Assembly (NCBI GenBank): GCA_026419785.1
Contig: JAODTK010004532.1
Coordinates: 617,501-681,500, forward strand
DNA from: Sclerodactyla briareus
Taxonomy: Eukaryota > Echinodermata > Holothuroidea > Dendrochirotida > Sclerodactylidae
Reading direction: 5' to 3'
Length of the DNA: 64,000 bases
Under the pieces are notes generated by a model. That model worked only from the letters and a program-made list of their open reading frames with translations, was not told the DNA's origin and ran no database searches. Of the stretch, positions 1-10,985 are shown piece after piece. Each line of letters begins with the position of its first letter. Within the stretch, counting starts at the first letter, position 1. Both the position numbers and the translations under genes were made by a program.

Positions 1-340
1 TTCAGCCACAGTCGCCTATTCACAGCCTATCCCACGTAGCAGCCGATTACCGCCTAAGGGAGAAAGCAGCAGAGGTGAGATCTTTGCCTCCTTGTCATGC
101 ACTCTAACCACTTCTTTCCTCAGGTGCTTTTCACTCCGCCTTTCTTCTCCGTAACGTTCTGGCTGCCATGAACGGACTGACGGGGTTGCCGGCACCAAGC
201 TACAAAATAGCCAATCCCTGCGCTAGTAGGTGGGTGTAATGCAAACGTTAGTGGTAACAGGTAAGTATCATTTGCGCAATACAATGACTTCTTCTGACCC
301 CAGCTGTACCTTTAAAATGATCAGGATCGAAGTGGACCAC
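1..340. other. Unassigned sequence
   Basis: No conserved coding motif, RNA gene or repeat was recognised here. The short open frames have no family-like pattern. Confidence 0.4.
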
Positions 341-640
341 CTCCTACCAGTTTGGTGGAATCCAACAAACTTTCAAAATTGCATGAATTATGCAAATTAG
401 ACACATTGAATAACCTCCAGTGACCCCGACACTTTTAAATTTCTCTGGAACCATGGTAGACCACAACAAGTTGCGTGAAAATCCAACAACTTGAGAAACT
501 GCAAACGTTAGTGGTAAAATGTAGCATTGCTTCATAATTTGTCCGCTGGATAACAGAGGTTCTGGACATTATGTGTGCCTAATTTGCATAATTTATTCTC
601 AATTTCCAACTTGGTAAGAATTTCACCAAACTCAGTAGGT
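341..640. repeat. Dispersed ATGCAAATTAG / TGACC-type repeat fragment
   Basis: The stretch holds two related sub-units: 'gtttggtggaatccaacaaa' near 349 and 'gcgtgaaaatccaacaactt' near 473, each near the words gcatgaattatgcaaattag or cctaatttgcataattta. The same vocabulary recurs at 53.5-54.0 kb and 59.35-60.1 kb, so this is a member of an interspersed repeat family rather than unique sequence. No coding potential is visible. Confidence 0.5.
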
Positions 641-2040
641 ATGGTCTGTTACATTATGGGGGGGGCGGGGTTTTCGGATCTGATCGTTTTTGATGTTCAT
701 GATTTGATTGAATTCCATCATATAATAGCTTTGTTAGAATAAAGCACTGAGGGACGAGTTAACCATAGCTCTTGTGACGATTGTGCTGTTATAAGCTGCC
801 CACAAGCAAACCCTCTCTTACCCAACAAATTTGTTTAGGTTGATTGGACATTCAAAAAGATTGAAACATTTTTCTTCCCTCTCTTCTTGCCTGGGGACAA
901 TTCTGGAGGTTTCCTAAAGATTATTTTTGAACATCCTTGACTGCTGCGTGTGGATGGTTTGTTGGTGTGTGGGGGAGGCGGGGGAGGGTGTTTGGGGGGG
1001 GGGGAAGGCATGTCCTGGCTGCTTGGAAAATAAAGGGCAATGTCTAATGAAGGAATGATTTTAAAAGGCAAAGAAGCCAGCTGCTAAGGGGATTTAGAAC
1101 ATTTCAGTTGGAATTTTGGGTCAAAGAAGTGAATTGACTGAGCAATAAACTATTAAAATTTGGGTTTCTATGGAGAGGAGAGTAGGGGGGGGGGCATGAA
1201 GAAGAAAAAAGCAATTAAGGGACTTTGTAATAAGAGTCAAACAATATTGGTCGGATTTTGGGAATTGTTAGGCATTTTTATGTGTAATATGTGAAAATAT
1301 GTGATGTTTTTGACATGAGCCGATTGTCGCATGAACTAGTTGGTTGTGTATAATGTGTAGTGTAGTGAATAACAGAAACCACACGGTCGCGCACCATGCG
1401 TTACCTTTTTTGGCGATCGCCTTGTATTTTATTATATTGAGTCCGTTGGTCACTAGGTTGGTAAAATACATGTTCTTGATTGACTTTGTATTACACAGGG
1501 TCCTCTGTTACTCTTGTGACGTCACAGGGCACATTGTGCAAAATAGCACAATTGTCTCCATGTCACACTCGAATCGCATCACTGAAATTCATTTCTGAGG
1601 TTTTGGGTTTCCTAAATATACCGAATTAAGACAACCAAATCGCAGAAGTTTTTGTTTACAACAATGGCTCCAAGACAGGCATGTTCATCAGAGCGTTGAT
1701 TCATGGCCGTACTAGTACTCGGGTGAATTAGTACACATCTGTCAGAGCAGTGCACCAACAAACGATTCAGAGCAGAAATGCTACTACCTCAACCATATGA
1801 AAGAAACATTTTACGGAATCGGGGCAAGAACTTCTGGTCCTTCCATTGTTAAAGACGAACAAAATTAGAACAGAATTTAGTTTCAGACTTTTTTTCAGTC
1901 CGATTCCACTGTGCCTTTTGCCTGTCTATTGGAGGACAAAAATAACATGAGAATGTCAGTGCTTCTAAATCATAGCACTACCGCTAATACTTAGCGCTGC
2001 TTAGTACCCAGCTTACTTCCGTTCTCCACTTCCACATTTT
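641..2040. other. Unassigned sequence upstream of the kinase-like gene
   Basis: There are G runs (around 658, 995 and 1187) and nothing that can be named. A promoter for the kinase-like gene could lie here or further upstream, but no convincing TATA or initiator element was identified. Confidence 0.35.
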
Positions 2041-2045
2041 GTGCC

Positions 2046-2241
2046 TAGCTGTATACATTGCTGAACACACGTCTCTCATGAAAGTTTTCCGCACTCTGAC
2101 GACTGCACTTCTCTCAAATAATACCGATTTTTTTGCTCCATCAGCAATGAAGAAGTCAAGAGTCGTTCGCAAGAAACTCGAACTTAATGAAGATCTCTTC
2201 GGGCAGTATAACACGGGTGTTGGGGATGTGCGACAAGCCAA
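2046..2241 (+). CDS. Putative exon 1: glycine-rich loop region
   Basis: This open block follows a pyrimidine-rich tract ending in TAG (around 2045) and ends just before a GTAGGT donor. The last residues, LFGQYNTGVGDVRQAK, resemble the beta1-glycine loop-beta2 strand of a kinase, preceded by a basic KKSRVVRKK stretch. The similarity is short, and the loop keeps only part of the GxGxxG pattern. This exon is therefore the least certain of the six. It would have to join an unseen exon with the beta3 lysine. Confidence 0.35.
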
Positions 2242-2851
2242 GTAGGTATCAATAGATTGTATGACCGGAGGGGGCTGGGCAGAAGGGGTGGAGGGGGGAG
2301 TTGGGGGGATCGCTGATAGGACAATGACGCCTCCACCATGTGAAAGAATAAATTGATATATTCTTATCAGTGTGTGTTCGGAAATTTGTGTATGGGAGTT
2401 TCTGCTTTGCTCTTTCTCTTGAATTGTTGTTGCAGCAACGGGACGGTAGAAGGAATGGAACGCCCAACCTGGGATGTAGAGGTTGAGGCTGTAGCATAAC
2501 TTGTGGAGGGGTGGGACGTAGGGGTAATGCTCCCCAGGAAGGAAATGGCAGGTTGGCTGCTGACTGTTAGCCCCCAATATAGATTAGAGGACACGAGTGG
2601 ATGTAGTAAATATGCATCTGCCCGCTTGTGAAAGGTATAACAGCACCCCACCTCGCCCTTCATGTCGCGCTACTGTGACAAGAGTTAACTGAAAGAAAGG
2701 TGAATTGGAGGAATTTTGGAAATAAGGGCGAGACTTGGGCATCTCTGAATCGGGAAAAATTGCAATCATGACAACAGACGAGATGAAGTTCTCAGTATCT
2801 TTACGAAAATCGTTTTCCCTTCGGAACTTCGTAGTTTCTGTCTTCTTTCAG
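2242..2851. other. Intron 1 region of the pseudokinase
   Basis: G-rich and pyrimidine-rich sequence. The missing beta3 exon would be expected here. The acceptor-like sequence at about 2437 is followed by no recognisable kinase motif. Confidence 0.35.
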
Positions 2852-2967
2852 GACCACTTCCCAGCGAACCTGATTTATGTGAACTGGCCATGCTTACATC
2901 CTGCCCGTTGTAACCTATTTGCTGCTTCTATAGTGTCAATTCTGGAAATGGAGTGCACATGTTCATT
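2852..2967 (+). CDS. Putative exon 2: alphaC helix to beta5
   Basis: An acceptor TTCTTTCAG lies just upstream, and a GTAGTT donor-like sequence follows. In the frame that starts at 2854 the block reads SEPDLCELAMLTSC, which fits an alphaC helix with its Glu, and ends SGNGVHMFIV, which fits beta4-beta5. The next exon continues with EYLERG, as expected at the hinge. One in-frame TAA (2911-2913) sits between the two halves, where a His-Pro-Asn type turn is normal in TKL kinases. It is either a real nonsense change or an indel artefact. Confidence 0.5.
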
Positions 2968-3306
2968 GTAGTTGCCTGCAGGGCGAGGGGGGGAGAAATT
3001 GCCTGATTGCATGGGGAAGAAACAAAGTTCACTCTATATCATTGTTCCCAGCCTTTTTCATCCCATTTCCCCTTTGCCCTAGGCCTACTAGCTTTATCCT
3101 CTCACTGTTCGTATACTGATACCATCACAGAAAAATCATACGGGGAGGGTCCATGATTGCGAAAAATATGATAGTACAATCTGCCGCTCCCCCCACCCCC
3201 TCCCCCCCATTTCCCGCTTGTTGGTCAAAAAGAACCACTGATCTATATGGTCATGAATTGCATTTTACTAACCTTTTCATATCCACTGTTTCTTTGCTTA
3301 TACCAG

Positions 3307-3505
3307 GTGAGGAGTTCCTGGAACGGAGTACCTGGAGAGGGGGAGTCTCAGCGATGTTCTGTTACAGTGGCGGGGAGCTGTCCTTCAGAGAGAGAGTCAC
3401 TCTCGCATCCTCAGCTGCCATGTCTTCTACCGCTTCCACACCACGATGGTGCATCGGTCGCTGAGGACAGAGAAGTTTCTGGTCGACAAGGACTACACCT
3501 GCAAG
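3307..3505 (+). CDS. Exon 3: hinge, alphaD/E, catalytic loop and beta7-8
   Basis: A strong acceptor (pyrimidines then TTATACCAG at 3306) and a GTAATT donor at 3506 bound the block. In the frame with codons at 3326 it reads EYLERGSLSDVLLQ, the hinge and alphaD, then after an alphaE-like stretch MVHRSLRTEKFLVDKDYTCK. The His-Arg of HRD is kept, but the catalytic Asp is Ser. The Asn that would bind metal (N of ENF) is Lys. These are clean substitutions, not indels. The first about 18 bases are out of frame with the rest. They look like an imperfect duplicate of the next 16 bases (GGAGTTCCTGGA and GGAGTACCTGGA). Confidence 0.75.
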
Positions 3506-4215
3506 GTAATTTGGTAACATCTAACACAGAGTGAATTGTAGCGGTAGCTTGGGCAAGTACCTTATTAGGACCTGACGGGAGTTATAGGACAAGAAGTCCT
3601 GGGGGAACATTTTGGCCACTCAATATTTAGAATCTACCGAATCCCTTACAATACCTCAACATCTCCCCGACTTAGAAGAGACGTCATCACTGTTGATTTA
3701 GTCGATTTGAAATCTACGGGTTCAGGAACCTATTGGGCTCATCAAGAACCCGGACATATTGATTGTGGCTGAGCATCGGCGTAACTCGCCTTCTTTCTCG
3801 ACAAGTGCTCAGATGATATCGAGGCAGGGGTTAACCAATCTCCACCTGCTCCCGGGATCGCCATTTTACATCACCAAGGGCCATCAGTGAGCTCCAGGAC
3901 CCGACCGCTTTCTTGGAACCTGGAAGTGCGGAAGTTCACTTCCATCGGGACTGCACACAGCCGACAAACGAGACTTATTGCATTACAGCGGAACCATGAA
4001 GTGAAGAAAATAATCAAACTCGCCATCTAAGTAGCATAGTACAATTTCAGAGATAATCCTCGATCTGGAACCATCCACACTATACCAAATTTCCCGATAG
4101 CATCAATGGTTTTCAAGAAAAAAACTGAATGTGACAAAAATTGACGGATGGTAACACTGCCTCTCGAGCCTCTCACCCCTCAGCTGGAGAACTGGCCTCA
4201 TTTTTCTCCTTTCAG
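3506..4215. other. Intron between exons 3 and 4
   Basis: No named feature was found. The sequence is of mixed composition and has no coding pattern consistent with a kinase insert. Confidence 0.5.
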
Positions 4216-4358
4216 CTCTCTGGGATGTGCCACGCCATGACCTTCTCCTCCTGTAAGCGTTATGCTCGTACATCGCCACCACACGTGGACGTTGACCTGT
4301 ATCGCGCCCCGGAGCGCTTCATGCCCGAAGAACCAACCAAGGAGGCAGACATATATGC
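4216..4358 (+). CDS. Exon 4: activation segment to alphaF start
   Basis: The acceptor CTCCTTTCAG ends at 4215, and a GTAGGT donor starts at 4359. The exon is fully open and starts in phase with exon 3, giving K|LSGMCHAMTFSS, where a kinase has K-x-S-DFG. The DFG Asp is therefore missing. The activation segment is followed by a clear P+1 region, YRAPERFMPEEP, and by TKEADIYA, which holds the conserved alphaF Asp of the DxYSFG motif. The exon ends after two bases of a codon, which exon 5 completes to Ala. Confidence 0.75.
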
Positions 4359-6158
4359 GTAGGTTTTTAATCCCACATGGATTAGCAGTTCACTCCTGAT
4401 GTACACTCATCGAGCTGACTCAAGTAAATTGGGGCGGACTTTATATTGATGGCAATCCATTTTGTTTTTGCAGAGTGGACATGATGGTGATTCAATCAAA
4501 TGAGACACTGCCCCCACCTAGTCTACCGTGACTGTCACTTCCGATGATTACCATAGAAAATCCTCTACTTCGTCATGACCCCAGGTTTTTCCTCTGCCTA
4601 CAAGGCCATGTAATGAAACTTTTGGAAATAAACACAAGAGGCTCAAGGAAAAGGACTGAGATATATCTGAAGTCAACCAAAAATTGGTAGCTGATTCACT
4701 GAGTTTGTGCGGTTTCTGTTTTCTATTGTTTAGCATGATTGAGAATTTCAATAATTATAGAAAGTAGAGAGTCTTATTCAATCAGCTTAAAACACTTGAA
4801 TAAATATGTGACCCACGCCAACTTTCCATCTGTGTCTCTTATTAACTCGGCTGATCTCCTTGCACCACAAGTAATGCTGTTGTGGTGATCCTGTTACCTG
4901 GTGTCCCGACTGTCAGAAACAAATGTTCCGAACAGTCCACAATAAGAACAAATCTTTATTTCTCGGACACTAAAATCCTCTCTGGATAGACATGGATAAT
5001 TTCAAACTCGGTTGAGTCCACCTGTCCCGGTTAACAGTACACTGAAACTGGGGGGGGGGGACAATCACGCTGCCAACCAGTCCCCTTTTGTTCCCCTTCC
5101 CATCTTGCCCACCCCCCCCCCCCCCCAATAATCCAGTATTGAAAAAGGTCAGGTTATCATTCGACCCCCCCCCCAGGTACTGGTGAATTGTGATCTTGAC
5201 AACAATAAATTTATCACGTAGTTGTCGAGGGGAAAAAAGAATCTGACCAGCAGTCCTTAAAAAAATGATATTGACAGAGGCCCAATGAGCTGAGGAAGGT
5301 CCTTCCTAGAAAATGGTGAAATTGTCTCTAAGAATTTCCCTGTTAGTCTAGATTTAGAAGCAGCAGACAATCAGTAGGAGGTTTCATTTGCATCATCATC
5401 GGCATATTAGGCCTTGCTGTCACAGCTGGGGAATCCTCATAAATTTTTGCCTTCATGAGACTGTTGTAATGATCCATCATAATTGCAAGTATCTGGGACC
5501 TTCCCCCTTGTGTGTTGTGAATAGATCGGTATGTCCAGGCACATGACGCTTGGTCCCAAGTTAAAGCAGCAAACCGTATTCAAGATACACGTCAATCATG
5601 ACAATGACAGTTTTCTGTAATGTAGGGGAAAGGCACACAGTGGTATGTTGAGATATGCGATTTTGAAACTTGGTGTGTAAGAGCGCCCTCACTGGGTGCC
5701 TGCTGCCTGATAAGTGTTATTAGTGACAGGGGAGCTAGATACAAAACCTTAGGATGAGGACCCTCTGTGCAATGCTGATAGTGCAGGGCTGACGTTTTAC
5801 AAAAAATTTATTTGTTTATGAGGAAAGCGGCCCCTTCAAGATGAAATCAACGGAACCATTCCTATTTAAATAGCTATTTATACTCATATTAAACATGTGT
5901 TTGGTGGGGGTAACATTTCCTATACAAATGAATAATTATAACCAGCAGAGAAAGTCCAAAGTAGTTTAAAGTTTGTGCATGTATAATGCAACAATAAGGT
6001 TTGGACAGCATAGAAATGGTTTTACATCCCTTGTATCCAATTCGCAGTGGTCCTTTAAAGCTGATTGTGATCTCAATTAGCCCTGCCTGTTCAGGTCTCA
6101 GAACCGTGAACCGTCTTATAGCGAGAAGTTGATACTCTGTTCTCTCTATCATATACAG
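4359..6158. other. Long intron between exons 4 and 5
   Basis: The intron is 1.8 kb, with G and C homopolymer runs near 5050, 5110 and 5165. Nothing coding or mobile was recognised. Confidence 0.45.
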
Positions 6159-6212
6159 GTTTGGCATTGTTCTGTGGGAGATCTTCACGCAGAAGAGGCC
6201 TTCTTGACCCGG
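6159..6212 (+). CDS. Exon 5: alphaF helix
   Basis: This 54-base block lies between an acceptor (CATATACAG, ending at 6158) and a GTGAGC donor at 6213. Joined to exon 4 it gives DIYA|FGIVLWEIFTQKRPS, an excellent match to the alphaF of TKL kinases, including RIPK and MLKL. The next codon is TGA (6205-6207). The phase at the far end still fits exon 6, which argues for a codon substitution rather than a length change here, unless the read is wrong. Confidence 0.7.
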
Positions 6213-6473
6213 GTGAGCGAGTTTGAAACAATCTCCAGAAACGGACTTCATGTTTGCTAATTTGTGGGGATGGGATTTTGTGATTGGGGCGGGGGGGGAG
6301 AGAAGTAAGGAGAGTTAGAATGTTTGCCATGGTATTCCTCGTCTTTGAGGTACGAAGGTGAGACATGGATCTCGCACGATGCTCCATAGCGGCCTGCATG
6401 TTTTGTAATCACAGTTACCTGCTTTCCTGGATTTCACGTTCCCTACTCAGAGCAGCTAGGACTCGACTGCAGG

Positions 6474-6649
6474 CATGGGCGTCAATCTGGACGGGGGGGG
6501 GGGGGGGACGGAGGGGTCGGTCCCCCCCACATTTTGAGGATTCTCCCATTGACTTTATTTTCACACAGTAATTTTTTTGGCGTGGGAGGTCATGTCCCCC
6601 CCACATTGGTCATGTCCCCCCCACTTCTGAAGATGGATTGATGCCTATG
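6474..6649. mobile_element. Short inverted-repeat element (CATGGGCGTC family), intronic
   Basis: The left end reads CATGGGCGTCAATC and the right end reads GATTGATGCCTATG, an imperfect terminal inverted repeat of 14 bases with two mismatches. Inside are a G run, a C run and two copies of 'catgtcccccccac'. The same ends and G/C core recur in five other places in the window, some about 1 kb long, so this is a short non-autonomous member of the family. It lies in the last intron of the pseudokinase. Confidence 0.7.
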
Positions 6650-7230
6650 ACTGGCAGGATCAATGAATAGTGATATTAATAAGAGCTAAGGGGAAAAAAT
6701 GATGTTGTGTAGTCTGAATTCTCAACTTTTTATTGCATAGGGTATGCCGAAAGATGAAAGAGGGGAGTATTTTATGATCAGTATTGTTTTGGGGTCAGGT
6801 AAAAGGTCACCTGGAGTCAAGAGAGGTCAAACCTAGTATAGCCTGCCCCTAAACAACAAAGCTTTGGTACTTCCCAGGATTGTTAGGAAATGTACCAGGT
6901 ATTGATAACAGCAGTAATATCTGTAAAGTGCTTTGAGCATATCAGAGGCAAGAGAGAGTGCTGTATAGTATATCATTACAGATGTCATTGATTTCAGTTT
7001 CCTACAATGTAGGGGTGTCATTAGATGTCATATTTCGAGTTTATGATTGCTATGAGTTCTCCAACTCTTTTTTTCATGACAGCATAATATAGCGTACTGT
7101 GGAATGCTCTCAACTTGCCAAGACCTGTGTCCAGAGAAGCGTTATCATAGTGGCTGTCATGCTGGTTCTTCTCACTTGCAATGCTGTATTCTATAATTTT
7201 GTGTTTATTTGTGTCTTTTTTTTTCCTTAG

Positions 7231-7387
7231 CGGAAAACCAACTACTGCTGACCTGAAGAAGTTCCTCTTGGAAGAAAAGAAATGTGGAGTATGAGTTTGG
7301 GGACCAGAGCCACCCCACAATCAGAGAGCTGAACATTTGATCCGCAGGTGCCGATCTATCAGCCCAAAGACCGGCCAACGCATCAGG
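7231..7387 (+). CDS. Exon 6: alphaG to alphaI of the kinase C-lobe, frame broken
   Basis: The acceptor TTTTTCCTTAG ends at 7230, and a GTACCA donor-like sequence starts at 7388. In the phase set by exon 5 it begins GGKPTTADLKKFLLEEKK. It then continues in other frames as NVEYEFGDQSHPTIREL, EHLIRRCR and PKDRPTHQ. The last two are the conserved C-lobe pattern (L-I-x-x-C ... P-x-x-R-P) that ends a kinase domain and keeps the conserved Arg. Three one-base shifts in 157 bases separate pieces that are otherwise well preserved. Confidence 0.6.
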
Positions 7388-9104
7388 GTACCAATTTGGA
7401 CTTCTGGGAGGCTGTGTTTTTGATCCCTTGTGGAAAGCGATATTTTTTTTTCTCATCCCATAAATTTTGGCACATTCTTTCCTGGACTGGGAATACAGAA
7501 GTTAGTTCACAGGCAATCCACCACGTCATATAAGGAGAGAGTAAGAGAGGGTCAATATTTTGATTTTTTGTGTGTATATCATTTTTCGGTTGAGGACAAT
7601 AACGTTTCAACAAAAGGCCAAGTGTTGGACTCAAGGTGGAGACTTAGACCGCTTGTGATATTTGAGCAGATGGAAACACACTTGATTAGTGAGAGGTTGT
7701 TATTCAAGATGCGATTTGAATGTGAGACGATTCATATTCTGAGTTGTTGTGTCACGTTCGCATGAGCTAGCCGGGGCCTGTGACAATCAGACAAAAATAT
7801 TGGATGAGTTTGAAAGTAGCACCACCATGAGGGCGGCCATCTTGAATTTTGGACAGGAACTTTTTCATATAGGATTTGCGGTGTAGGACTGGCGATCATT
7901 TTGGGACCCCCAACTATCGTTTTCAGCCCTCATCGGAACCCCACACATCATGATCTCTGGCATTATCAAATGAGATTGACATTGTCTCTCCCACTGATGC
8001 TCTAATGTAGGGTTTAACCTGTTGGCGTTTTCCAGCCAGGCGATGACTAGTTCAGGAGGTTTTCGACATATTCGAAAACGTGATATGAAAAGATTTCCAA
8101 CAATTTTGCCACATCTAATCTTTGATCTAATCTCTTTTTGAGAGCAAAAAATAAACACCACTCCCTGGCCTTAGACTCCTCTTCCAGAATGATGTCACCC
8201 GGTCACTGATAGGTTTCCAGGATATTTTTGGGGTTGCACTCACATCCCTAATAAGGATGGGGGTTACACATATGTTTCCAATGGTAAGTTCAAATCATAA
8301 GAAGGCGAACCTCAAACAGGTTTGTCAGCAGTGGATTTGTAAGTACATATCATGTTTAAAAAAGGTATGCGAGTTTTTGGCATAAGGTCGAGTCGTGAGA
8401 GGTCATATTGAAGAGGACGGAGATCTGAACCCATTGGTCCAATCTTCATACAAACATTCTGTTGTTACAAGTAATGGTCCTTTAAAAACTGAAATCTAAA
8501 AATGGAAATCTTACAAGGTGGCAGTGCTGGTGGTACTGTTTAACATTTGTGTGTAAATACATGTATGAACTGCATGCAGCAAAAGCGCGCATATGGTACT
8601 GTCGGCTGTCACGCACTGAAAATCCTGGCTAAGGACACATGGACAGCGTGGTTACAATTTCTCAGAACCAATCTTCTAGTGGCAAAGCACTCCTGCTATT
8701 CTTTCTCATTTGACTATAAGGACATGCCAGGAACTCAAGGTGCAACAAAACACAAATCTGCATGCCCTTAAAAAGATATGATACTAAAGACTTATAGTTA
8801 AAGTGTCCTGAAAGCTTTGGGTATTTTTGTAATTGCGGCATTCCTTAGGAAAAGCAGGAAATTTTGCTTCCGTGGCCATTGCTCCCCGTTCAGAAATCTT
8901 AAATGTTGCCTGATTTTCTTGCAGTAAACTTATGACCAGTAGTTCAAGCTTCCCATGAAGAAGGTTAATGATTTTGTGTTATACAAAGTCTGTGCAACAG
9001 TCTTCAAAAAAAAAAAAGTCAGAATACACCTCACAAAAATATTGGTCATTCTTTATGTGAATACTGCCTTCTTTCTGTTATCAAGTACAAATTAGCAGCA
9101 TTCA
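7388..9104. other. Unassigned sequence downstream of the pseudokinase
   Basis: No gene was recognised. A 98-codon open frame on the - strand (7865-8161) has no family resemblance. No further exons could be attached to the kinase. Confidence 0.4.
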
Positions 9105-10985
9105 TTAATGGGGGACTAGATCATCCCTCCTGCAGCGTCGGAAAAACAGGGGTGCGGAGTGCGATTCCACACCCGAAAGGTCCAAAAACAGCACCCGAAA
9201 TCGAATCGAGGGGTGCGAAAATTCAGTTACATATTGAGCAAAATCGCCCCCGTAAATATCGCGCACCAGCATCCATAAAATCGACACTGCCAAAGAGCCC
9301 AAAATTCGGGAAATAAATCATTTGCCGCTGTTTGGTCCAATTGGGCTGTTCCTCCTTCTTCCGTATCGAATCATTTTCATCGAAAACCATATGCGACACA
9401 ATCTACGTACGTGATCAAGCCTCGGGACTCCGCGCAGGGGATTTTGCCGCTGGGATACGTACCACGTTCAGCTATGTTGCGTGATTAACCCGTATAAAGA
9501 GCACAGAACACATGCAAAAAGTCTGGCAATTTCCCCAAGCGTGGAAACTCACCCCCTCCGAAACCCGCCCTACCCGATACATAAAAATCACAAAACGATC
9601 GTTCTTTCAGCCGTAAATATCTAGGTTATTATGCTGTGCATCGCGCTATACAATGCAGTGTAGACATGAGCACACTCAGAAAAATAGCATGTGCTACCAC
9701 AGAACCATTGCCTCGATTTGGCCATGGTTGACGAAGAATGAAAGTTCAGGAGTTTGATTGTGAATGTGCTAAATCATTGCCGAAAACTAATAATTATCAT
9801 CGTTGTACCCAGAGAGAATTGGTTGAATTAAACCAGTCATTCATGGCATTGAGTAGCGTAGGTCTACGCGAGTCACAGGCCACAGCAACATTTGAGTGGA
9901 TCGGCGACCGCTACCGCCGAGTGTTTCGGTCTAACGCAGGGCAATGGGAAAACCCCATGAAGTAAGGTATGGGAGATAAGAGATGACGAACGTGATGTTA
10001 ACGCACTGACAATTGTGTACACAATTTACCAACCACTGTTGTTTGTGTACAGGTTGCACGGAAATATTTCCAGGCTCTCGTTGCAGGATGGCCGCGCGTA
10101 CGACTTTATGCTATTCCACAAGCTGGAGATTCCAAATACATTTCGAAAGCTGGCGTATATTATTTTGTTACCTTCACTGGGAACCGAAACATAGGGCTGC
10201 AATGGAAAAGTGGAATCTGATAAGTAATGACTTGAAAACTAAAGCTGAATTATGACCACCCCTGTAGGTTTATTGATGATGGGATTAACTCAGGGAAGTT
10301 GCCGTACGTATGTAAGACATGTGAATGTGTAATGTGATGACTTGAATAATCGGTATCGGTAGGAAAAGAGACCGATTTAAGGAAAAAATAATCGGTAAGC
10401 CGGTTTACACCGGATATTGGCATAATCGTTGAACACTATTCAGAGGTAGCATTCCGCTGATTACGGTTCTATCAATTCGCGGAGAATCGGAGCAGTGTAC
10501 AAAAATCCACAAATGCTTAACACTTGACAGCAAAGAAATACAAAATGGAAAAGACTGGATAAACAAGCCGAGAAATGGGAGGGGGCAATCATTTCTATCT
10601 GGCAAGTCGTTTGGGCGCAGTAAACTGCAAGGTTGGCTACCCGAATTACTATTGCACGGCCATGTGATGAGTATAGGACCTCTCCAACCAATTATAACTG
10701 CCTGCAGCCAAAAGGGATCGTTTTGTGGTGAAAAAATCCATACTGCCGCAAGTATATGTGGAAAAGATGTTTGCAGCATGGTGAACACAAAACAGTGTTT
10801 GTGCGTTTATTGATAGTAAACGACCGCTGGCTTAGCAAGGCATTGGTACCACTTTTCGATGATTAGGCAATCAGCACCCGAAAATCCCAAGTAAGTAGAA
10901 CCCGAAATGGGATGAGGGGTGCGATTTTGTTTTTCTTCAAAATAACTCCAAAAATGAAAAAAATGTGTCCCCCCCCCCTACCCAT
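9105..10985. repeat. Possible repeat unit bounded by GCACCCGAAA...GGGGTGCGA words
   Basis: Near 9191-9220 the sequence reads cagcacccgaaatcgaatcg followed by aggggtgcga. Near 10873-10924 a related block reads agcacccgaaaatccc ... cccgaaatgggatgaggggtgcga. The two are in the same orientation, about 1.7 kb apart, and each is partly self-complementary. What lies between (including a 75-codon open frame at 9738-9965) was not recognised. This could be an element with direct terminal repeats or simply two dispersed repeat fragments. Confidence 0.3.

Larger units (their letters stand above)
2046..7387 (+). pseudogene. TKL-group (RIPK/MLKL-like) pseudokinase gene, six putative exons
   Basis: Six blocks in genomic order match the kinase fold in order. 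They are a glycine-loop-like block (about 2046-2241), alphaC to beta5 (2852-2967), hinge to beta8 (3307-3505), activation segment with APE (4216-4358), alphaF (6159-6212), and alphaG to alphaI (7231-7387). Most have GT/AG borders, and the phases across the last three introns agree. The hinge region EYLERGSLSDVL and the segment FGIVLWEIFTQKRP are typical of TKL kinases such as RIPK and MLKL. The catalytic loop reads HRS instead of HRD, and the DFG position reads GMC after KLS, so phosphotransfer is not expected. A TAA at 2911, a TGA at 6205 and frame changes in the first bases of exon 3 and in exon 6 break the frame. They may be decay or assembly errors. No beta3 (VAIK) exon and no exons outside the kinase domain were found, so the other domains and the exact family are unknown. 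Confidence 0.7.

Noticed and set aside
1984-2577. 197-codon open frame on the - strand
   Set aside because: Pro/Ser-rich with no conserved pattern, and it opposes the better supported kinase-like exon on the + strand.
7865-8161. 98-codon - strand frame
   Set aside because: No recognisable motif, and no splice or start context that sets it apart from chance.
9738-9965. 75-codon frame followed by a possible donor
   Set aside because: It has a Cys-containing start and a charged helix-like end, but no family match and no convincing acceptor. Not called a gene.
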